Below the pieces are notes generated by a model. It saw only the letters and a program-made list of their open reading frames with translations. It had not been told where the DNA came from and ran no database searches. Shown piece after piece: positions 42,162-47,301 of a stretch of 47,301 bases of DNA. The stretch spans positions 1 to 47,301 of the forward strand of contig JAPNUR010000025.1 in the NCBI GenBank assembly GCA_026627385.1. The letters run 5' to 3'. This stretch comes from Bacillota bacterium (lineage in GTDB: Bacteria > Bacillota > Sulfobacillia > Sulfobacillales > Sulfobacillaceae). The number at the start of each line of letters is the position of its first letter. The stretch's first letter is position 1. The position numbers and the translations under genes are program-made.

Positions 42162-44141
42162 ATGTTTCCTCGAAGAACAAGTATTTGGTTGCCATTATTA
42201 AAAGTGTTGAGCGAAGCGGGGGGTGCACTTAGACCCTCGGAAGCTACTGAACGTGTCGAAGCGTATTTTCCGAAATTGACTGAGGACGATAAGCGGTATA
42301 TGACGCCCAAGGGTCGGCTTCGGTGGGCGCAGCACGATGTACCCTGGGCGCGGTATGACTTGGTGAAACAAGGGTTAATGCGGAATACTCCGGGAATATG
42401 GGAGATTTCCGATGATGGACGCGCCTACTTAGAGGCTCAGTGGGAATCGTGGGAGCCTCAATATGTTCAACGAAATGGAGAATGGGACGTCCCCGACTCG
42501 GAAACTGACGCTAGTGATGATGTGCTGCCACCCCCCAGATATTGGTGGGTGAATCAAGGGCAATCGTACGAAACCGAAAGGGATGGAGGCTATATTTGGG
42601 CTCCTTTAAAAACAACGGGTGGAAGTACCATTGCTCATTGGGCCAGAGTTAAGGAAGTTCTTCCGGGTGACATCTTGGTTCACTACAGTAACGGAGCGGT
42701 TCGTGCGATTAGCATAGCGAACGGTGAAGTACAAGAAAGAGACAATCCGCATGCTAACAGTGAGTGGGAGCGGCGCGGTTTGGCCGTTGCCGTTCAGTAC
42801 TACGAGCTGTCAATGCCATATCCCCGCGAAAGATTTCCGGATAGCCTTGTGCGCATGAATCTCTCGGACGGCCCCTTTAATCGCGAGGGACAGGTTAAAC
42901 AAGGCTACCTGTGGCGTTTTAGTGCGGAAGCCTTACAAATGCTGACAGACCTTTCAGATTTTCCGTGGCCCTCTGGGCTGCCGATTGAGCGGCCACGCGG
43001 GTCGAGCGTGGAGGTTTGGGAAGCTCATGAATCCGTGTCTAAGTATGGCGGAGAGCCCTTTGATTTACGTCAAGCCTATGACGTTATCGCCGCCACGGGT
43101 TACCGAATTTCAATAGACGATGTCCTGAATGTCTTACTGGCTCTAGAGGTAAGACCGTTCGTAATTTTCTCTGGTCGTTCTGGCACCGGGAAGACCTTGT
43201 TGACGCGAATTCTTGCCTCATTATTTGGATGGCCTTATTACATGGTACCAGTAAGCCCTGCATGGACCGATCCGGCCGACCTATTGGGATTTGTCAGCCC
43301 ATTATCTCGCCAGCGAGTACCGGGGGCGCTGGAGGATCTATTAGTGTCAAACAATGACGATGCATTGCTATGCCTGGATGAATTCAACATCGCCAAGGTA
43401 GAACATTATTTCTCCGACTTTATTAGTGCAATGGAAAATGGCTCGGAAGGTTTCTCACGAGGACTGTTCCCTAAATTGCAAAGGCTCTCTGTAAATTCAG
43501 GAGAGAGTTTTCGTTTGCCTCCGAGGCTCCGCGTCATTGCAACCATGAACTTTGATGACTCCGTTCAATCTATTACCCCTCGAGTGTTAGACCGGGCGAA
43601 TGTTTTAGATTTTAATGTTCCAAGTGTTGACGTGTTGGTGGTCGACCGCTCGATAGATTTGGCACTGGTAAATAAGACGAACTTTCAGTGGCCGTGGAAT
43701 GGCGAGCGCGTCTTAGCAGACCCAGAGACATTCATGCAAACTGCGACAATGATTCGCGACATCTGGCCCGCGCTTAGAGGGTCGAGGGGGCAATTTGCTC
43801 ATCGCGTTGCACAGGAGATGTGTCGTTATATCGCTTTAGGGTTGCCGTTTGCGGGCGACCTAGGACGTAACACTGAGGAGCAACGCGAATTCCTTCTCGA
43901 TAGACAAATTGCTCAGAGAATCCTTCCCAAATTTCATGGCACCGCGGCAGACCGCGATATCGAAGCGCTGATGCGATTAATGTCAGCATTACGAGGGTAC
44001 GAATGGACTCACTTTTCTACCATGGATCGGCTGGCGGCCGTTGATGACTTTCGGAATTGGAACCACTTCCCAAGAACTGCAGACAAAATCGAACAATTAG
44101 TAACGAGTTATACTAGAGACGGATATGCAACGTTCTGGTGA
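42162..44141 (+). CDS. McrB-like AAA+ protein with Mrr_N and EVE domains
   Basis: Motor subunit of a McrBC-like, modification-dependent (type IV) restriction system. From the ATG at 42162 (GGAG nine bases before) it has about 659 residues. Parts in order: a winged helix like the Mrr N-terminal domain (about 5-90, ending in GIWEISDDGRAYLE), an EVE-like domain (about 125-260; RYWWVNQG, WAPLKTTGG, LPGDILVHYSNG), which binds modified bases, and an AAA+ GTPase with Walker A FSGRSGTGKT near 345, Walker B ALLCLDEFN and the MNFDD/DRAN sensor region typical of McrB. Ends overlapping the nuclease gene by 17 bases. Codons are more A/T-rich than in the housekeeping part. Confidence 0.88.
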   Translation: MFPRRTSIWLPLLKVLSEAGGALRPSEATERVEAYFPKLTEDDKRYMTPKGRLRWAQHDVPWARYDLVKQGLMRNTPGIWEISDDGRAYLEAQWESWEPQYVQRNGEWDVPDSETDASDDVLPPPRYWWVNQGQSYETERDGGYIWAPLKTTGGSTIAHWARVKEVLPGDILVHYSNGAVRAISIANGEVQERDNPHANSEWERRGLAVAVQYYELSMPYPRERFPDSLVRMNLSDGPFNREGQVKQGYLWRFSAEALQMLTDLSDFPWPSGLPIERPRGSSVEVWEAHESVSKYGGEPFDLRQAYDVIAATGYRISIDDVLNVLLALEVRPFVIFSGRSGTGKTLLTRILASLFGWPYYMVPVSPAWTDPADLLGFVSPLSRQRVPGALEDLLVSNNDDALLCLDEFNIAKVEHYFSDFISAMENGSEGFSRGLFPKLQRLSVNSGESFRLPPRLRVIATMNFDDSVQSITPRVLDRANVLDFNVPSVDVLVVDRSIDLALVNKTNFQWPWNGERVLADPETFMQTATMIRDIWPALRGSRGQFAHRVAQEMCRYIALGLPFAGDLGRNTEEQREFLLDRQIAQRILPKFHGTAADRDIEALMRLMSALRGYEWTHFSTMDRLAAVDDFRNWNHFPRTADKIEQLVTSYTRDGYATFW

Positions 44142-45732
44142 GTTGTTGCGGGTTGATATACAGGAAATCGTTATAGCGTTTCTTGGGCCGACAAACGTGT
44201 CATTGTTTGGCGATAACCCCTCTACTACCAATGAAATAGAGGCGTTTCCAGTTGGTAAGGCAGTGGTGGTTTATTCTGGGAAACTGGGATTTTTTGACGA
44301 CATCCAATACACTGTCCAAATCAGTGCGCCAGAACCCCTGGAAGTTACCCTCAACCATCGTCCCTTAAACCTGATATGGGTTCGCCATGGATCGTTGTAC
44401 ATGGCCAATACAGCGATGCGATTTTCCCAGGTCGGTTGGGCGGAATTTCGTGTAGGAGATGATGGCGTTCGCATAAGAATTCAGTCGCGGAAAATGGACT
44501 ATCAAAGCGACTATCGTACCATGATCTGGGATTTAGAAAACCATGTGCGCGGACTGACAGCTCAGCTAGTGAGTGCCGTTGTCGAGGGGATGGAACGTAC
44601 TGCCGATGTTCCGATGGATTTATGGAGTTATTGGTTATCCGTGCTGCAGGTTATCTGGGAACAGTTGGCTCGCGATCTTACCCACGCGTGGATTACGTTA
44701 CCGATACAGATGACTTTTGAACAGCGGCGAATGCATATCGAACGCCTAAAAAAGGTGACGGGTCGAGAGTTCTCCATGTACGTACGTACCAACGATCCCC
44801 AAATTTCAACGTTTCATCTTACCTGGACATCGCTTTCGGTCGAACGCCTTTATCTTCTTCAGCTGCTTCAGTATATACGGCAGCGATTAGAGCGTGTTCT
44901 TAGCCAAGTTCCAAAGCTCGCGGATCATCGCCGCCTTAGTATCATTTTGCAACAAGTTGTAAGGCTTTTACGTCGGCTATCAACAGCCGCTGGTGTAGAG
45001 CGAGTATTCGGAGAACCGCGAATACCTGAGTCACCGTTGGCCCAATCACATCCTGCGCTTCGGCGCGTTGTTTACTGGCATCGCTTGCTACAAAGTGGTC
45101 TCTTTCCTAACGACGATCGATATTTTGTGGGGGTTAAGGATCTTAATCTGCTCTACGAGTATTGGTGTTTCCTTGCAATCGTGCGAATGGTCTTAGAGGA
45201 ATCAGGGGGAATGCTTAGGGTTCATCCGGTGGTTTCAGCAGATCCCATTGATATTTTGCTATCGTCGGGAAGAAATCACGCTGCGCAAGTAGAATTACCC
45301 AACGGGCAGTACGTGTCCATACTCTATGAACGACAATTCTCAGGATTACCGACAGTGGCACAAAAACCTGATCACGTGGTGGAGTTACGGGGGCTTGGCT
45401 CGTTGCTCGTATTTGATGCGAAGTACCGGTTTGAGGTCGACGATGACTATATTACGCAGTACGGGAAAGGTGACCCGATTCCACCGATTGATACGATTAA
45501 TGAGATGCATCGGTATCACGATGCGATTGTACTGTCACATGTACCGTACAGTCGCATCGTTGAACGGGCCATCGTCTTATTTCCCTTGCCAAGTCAGTTT
45601 TTTGCAAGGTGGCGCGAACATCGCTTTTATAAGAGTATCGATGCAGTAGGTGTAGGAGCCCTGCCGTTATTACCCGGAGGGGATGACACATATGTACGAA
45701 CTGAGATCCGTCGTTACTTAAAATTAGAGTAA
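44125..45732 (+). CDS. McrC-like DUF2357/PD-(D/E)XK nuclease
   Basis: Nuclease subunit paired with the McrB-type gene. 535 residues; the N-terminal two thirds is a DUF2357-like region, predicted mixed alpha/beta with long helices in the middle (LYLLQLLQYIRQRLERVLSQV). The C-terminal part has the PD-(D/E)XK active site: PDHVVELRG, then LLVFDAKYRF (D and K of the catalytic core), then INEMHRYHDAIV. It would cut DNA when the GTPase is stalled at its target. It begins inside the McrB gene (17-base overlap), so the stoichiometry is set by coupled translation. It ends the system. Confidence 0.85.
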   Translation: MQRSGELLRVDIQEIVIAFLGPTNVSLFGDNPSTTNEIEAFPVGKAVVVYSGKLGFFDDIQYTVQISAPEPLEVTLNHRPLNLIWVRHGSLYMANTAMRFSQVGWAEFRVGDDGVRIRIQSRKMDYQSDYRTMIWDLENHVRGLTAQLVSAVVEGMERTADVPMDLWSYWLSVLQVIWEQLARDLTHAWITLPIQMTFEQRRMHIERLKKVTGREFSMYVRTNDPQISTFHLTWTSLSVERLYLLQLLQYIRQRLERVLSQVPKLADHRRLSIILQQVVRLLRRLSTAAGVERVFGEPRIPESPLAQSHPALRRVVYWHRLLQSGLFPNDDRYFVGVKDLNLLYEYWCFLAIVRMVLEESGGMLRVHPVVSADPIDILLSSGRNHAAQVELPNGQYVSILYERQFSGLPTVAQKPDHVVELRGLGSLLVFDAKYRFEVDDDYITQYGKGDPIPPIDTINEMHRYHDAIVLSHVPYSRIVERAIVLFPLPSQFFARWREHRFYKSIDAVGVGALPLLPGGDDTYVRTEIRRYLKLE

Positions 45733-45962
45733 GGTTTTATCAGAGAAATTCTTTATCACGCCAACTGTTCATCAAATTCGGGCTAGAGTCTACTTGGGTG
45801 GTGAAAAAAGGGATGTTGCATAGGGGCCTGCCCCGAAGGCGTAGCTGGGGGCAGGGGATCCGCGCCGCCCAGCGGCCAGTTGCCAGATTTTATCTGGACA
45901 ACGCGACATCCCATTCGGTTTCCTCGAGATTAGCGACAACCTGCAAAGGAGGACCGAACGGG

Positions 45963-46275
45963 ATGACTCCCCCTAATGTGCCACTGGTAGATCTCTTACG
46001 CAAGGCCTGTGTGGAGGAGGCAGATTTCCTGCGAGAGTCCCTCCAATGCCTGCTACAGCAGTTGGTGGAAGCGCAGGTCACGGCTTCGATTGGGGCCGAG
46101 CGCTACGAGCGCACGCCCAACCGGACCAACGCCCGCAACGGCGATCGGGAACGCGACTGGGAGACGCGCGTGGGCACGATCCATCTAGAGATTCCGAAAC
46201 TTCGGAAAAGGCTCCTATGTCCCGGATTTTTTGGAGCCACGCCGGCGGAGTGAACCAGCGTTGGTGTCAGTGATT
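45963..46275 (+). pseudogene. IS256-family transposase, truncated and frameshifted
   Basis: N-terminal part of an IS256/mutator-type transposase. ATG 45963 follows AAGGAGG. The first about 80 codons are in frame and typical (AERYERTPNRTNARNGD). Near 46205 one extra A in CGGAAAAGGC shifts the frame; restoring CGGAAAGGC gives the expected GSYVPDFLEPRRRSEPALVSVI. The reading then runs into the end of an IS3-type element at about 46276, so the catalytic part is missing. It is dead as encoded. Confidence 0.85.
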
Positions 46276-46362
46276 AAGGTGGACCCCTCTGTCAAGACAG
46301 ATTTTTGACCCCAAAAGTGTGAGACTGGCCTCCTTCCTTTTGGTCATCATTGGGGACTTTAC

Positions 46363-46410
46363 CCTCCCGTTTGGCGGGGGCCGCTTGTTGGCCCGCCGGC
46401 AAACGGGAGG
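46363..46410. repeat. Long hairpin inside the IS3 element
   Basis: CCTCCCGTTTG (46363-46373) pairs perfectly with CAAACGGGAGG (46400-46410), with further partial pairing of GGCGGG and CCCGCC inside. It lies between the IS end and the orfB stop and may stop transcription from outside or be a transcript end of orfB. A second small hairpin follows (CAGCCCGAAGGGCTG). Confidence 0.6.
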
Positions 46411-46481
46411 CCCAGCCCGAAGGGCTGTCTGTGGGGTCTCACCCGAATTCCCGGGAAACATCTCCGATGGTTTTCTTCCCG

Positions 46482-47258
46482 TCAATCCGGGTCCGGTGAC
46501 GGGAGGGGCGAATACCAGGCGGCGGGTGGCGTATAGCCCAAGGCCTGGTGAAGCCGGTGATAGTTATAGAATGTAAAGTATCGGCTCAGGCCGGACCGGG
46601 CTTGCCGCGGTGAGCGGTAATCGTGCAGATACACTTCTTCATATTTCACACTCCGCCAAAGCCGTTCCGTCAACACATTGTCCAATGCCCGCCCTTGACT
46701 GTCCATGCTGATTTGCACCTCCTTGGCCAACAACAAGGCCGTGTATTGGGGGCTGGTCAAAGGGCTGCCTTGATCATGATTCCAAATGGTCGGGGTGGCG
46801 ATGGTCAACGCCCGCTCCGCGGCCGTGAGGACAAAGGGCCATGCCAAGGTTTCGGAGAGTTCCCAGGCCACCACAAACCGCGAATACCAATCCAAAATGG
46901 CGACCAGATACACCCAACCATGTACCAGCCGGATATAGGTCACGTCAATCCCCCACACATGATTGGGGTACGCTGGCGTGACGCCTTTCAATAAATACGG
47001 ATACACCGGGTGCTGGGGATGTCGGGTGCTGGTCTGGGGTCCCGGAGCGAGCCCCCAAATCCCCATCTCCCGCATGTAGCGCTGCACGCGTTTGCGGTTT
47101 ACGGCGTAACCCTCGTGGTTCAACCGAGCCGTCATCCGTCGGGACCCGTAAAAAGGTCGATCGGTGTAAATTTCATCGATGCGATGCTTCAGAGTGATCT
47201 CCTCGGCATCCGGCCCGACGGGCCGGTCATAGAGGCTGGAGCGGTTGAGGCTCAACAA
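46482..47258 (-). CDS. IS3-family transposase orfB (DDE)
   Basis: 258-residue integrase-like transposase. It shows the HTH_21-type region YGSRRMTARLNHEGYAVNRKRV near 40-60 and the rve core with the DDE residues: D in WGIDVTYI, D in HDQGSPLTS (with an unusual HDQG instead of HSDQG) and E in NVLTERLWRSVKYEEV. The frame starts at TTG 47258 after an in-frame TGA at 47280-47282. In the family orfB is made by frameshift from orfA, which lies outside the window, so this start is formal. Probably intact otherwise. Confidence 0.9.
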   Translation of the reverse strand: MLSLNRSSLYDRPVGPDAEEITLKHRIDEIYTDRPFYGSRRMTARLNHEGYAVNRKRVQRYMREMGIWGLAPGPQTSTRHPQHPVYPYLLKGVTPAYPNHVWGIDVTYIRLVHGWVYLVAILDWYSRFVVAWELSETLAWPFVLTAAERALTIATPTIWNHDQGSPLTSPQYTALLLAKEVQISMDSQGRALDNVLTERLWRSVKYEEVYLHDYRSPRQARSGLSRYFTFYNYHRLHQALGYTPPAAWYSPLPSPDPD

Positions 47259-47301
47259 GTGGGCTTGGATCGTTAACGGTCACGCATCGCTCCCGCGCTC
47301 C

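Larger units (their letters stand above)
46276..47301 (-). mobile_element. IS3-family insertion sequence, partial
   Basis: The element starts about where the IS256 reading frame is interrupted (46270-46290, AAGGTGGACCCC region) and continues past the window end. It contains orfB on the minus strand and, beyond the window, orfA. The exact outer inverted repeat is not determined because only one end is present. It appears to be inserted into, or to have deleted into, the IS256 remnant. Confidence 0.75.

Noticed and set aside
1-47301. CRISPR array
   Set aside because: No regularly spaced repeats are seen on reading the window.

Overview
The window looks like chromosomal DNA of a thermoacidophilic, deep-branching Firmicute, most like Sulfobacillus. 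That assignment is inference from the G+C-rich sequence, Gram-positive-style ribosome binding sites, many GTG/TTG starts, a TatA gene, a DapL-type lysine route, NadA-dependent NAD synthesis, stand-alone cobalamin-assembly genes and the TrmK/CymR-like content; no 16S gene is present.

Layout. 1-2200 (+): a probable terminator of an upstream gene, then thymidine kinase, TrmK-like tRNA methyltransferase and RNase HI. RNase P RNA (about 2235-2591) follows behind its own promoter. 2660-6603 (-): dapL, murI, osmC-like, cysK and a cysteine-containing Rrf2 regulator, tightly packed. 6722-8022: a YodB-like HxlR regulator and a WrbA quinone reductase, divergent, with a perfect 21-bp palindrome between them. 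8035-8190 (-): a tiny Cys-rich protein. 8637-12353 (-): M20 dipeptidase, cysE, an unknown protein and threonine/serine dehydratase. 12432-13658 (-): an NRAMP-related transporter. 13860-17116 (+): nadC-nadB-nadA. 17290-22138 (+): HD phosphohydrolase, GT4 glycosyltransferase, deacetylase-like protein and a quinone-oxidoreductase-type MDR enzyme. 22297-25852 (-): secreted protein plus an OmpR/HK two-component pair with a third translationally coupled gene. 26105-31074: superoxide dismutase (+), then on (-) NfeD/SPFH membrane proteins, a DUF3050-type protein, a secreted phosphoesterase and a FAD amine oxidase. 31394-34459: metX, small proteins, GNAT and a lipoprotein cytochrome c. 34642-38173: cbiB/cobS, a YbaK-domain protein, an orphan GatD and tatA. 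38236-39314: second cysK and a selenocysteine tRNA (anticodon TCA).

After the tRNA-Sec gene (39219-39314) the character of the DNA changes. An RHH antitoxin with a frameshifted PIN toxin, a lone addiction-module protein, decayed sequence, a small ORF, a two-gene type IV restriction system (Mrr_N/EVE/McrB-type AAA+ plus DUF2357/PD-(D/E)XK McrC-type nuclease) and nested IS remnants (IS256 fragment abutted by an IS3-family element) form a defense/mobile island that runs off the end of the window.

How the parts connect: sulfur amino-acid supply is unusually well represented (cysE, two cysK, metX and an Rrf2 regulator fused translationally to one cysK). Redox stress functions recur (HxlR-WrbA, OsmC, SOD). 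The most interesting items are the tRNA-Sec gene as a possible island boundary, the EVE-McrBC system, the PIN frameshift at a T-run directly before a stop, the WrbA operator and a CobS that has lost its acidic motif.
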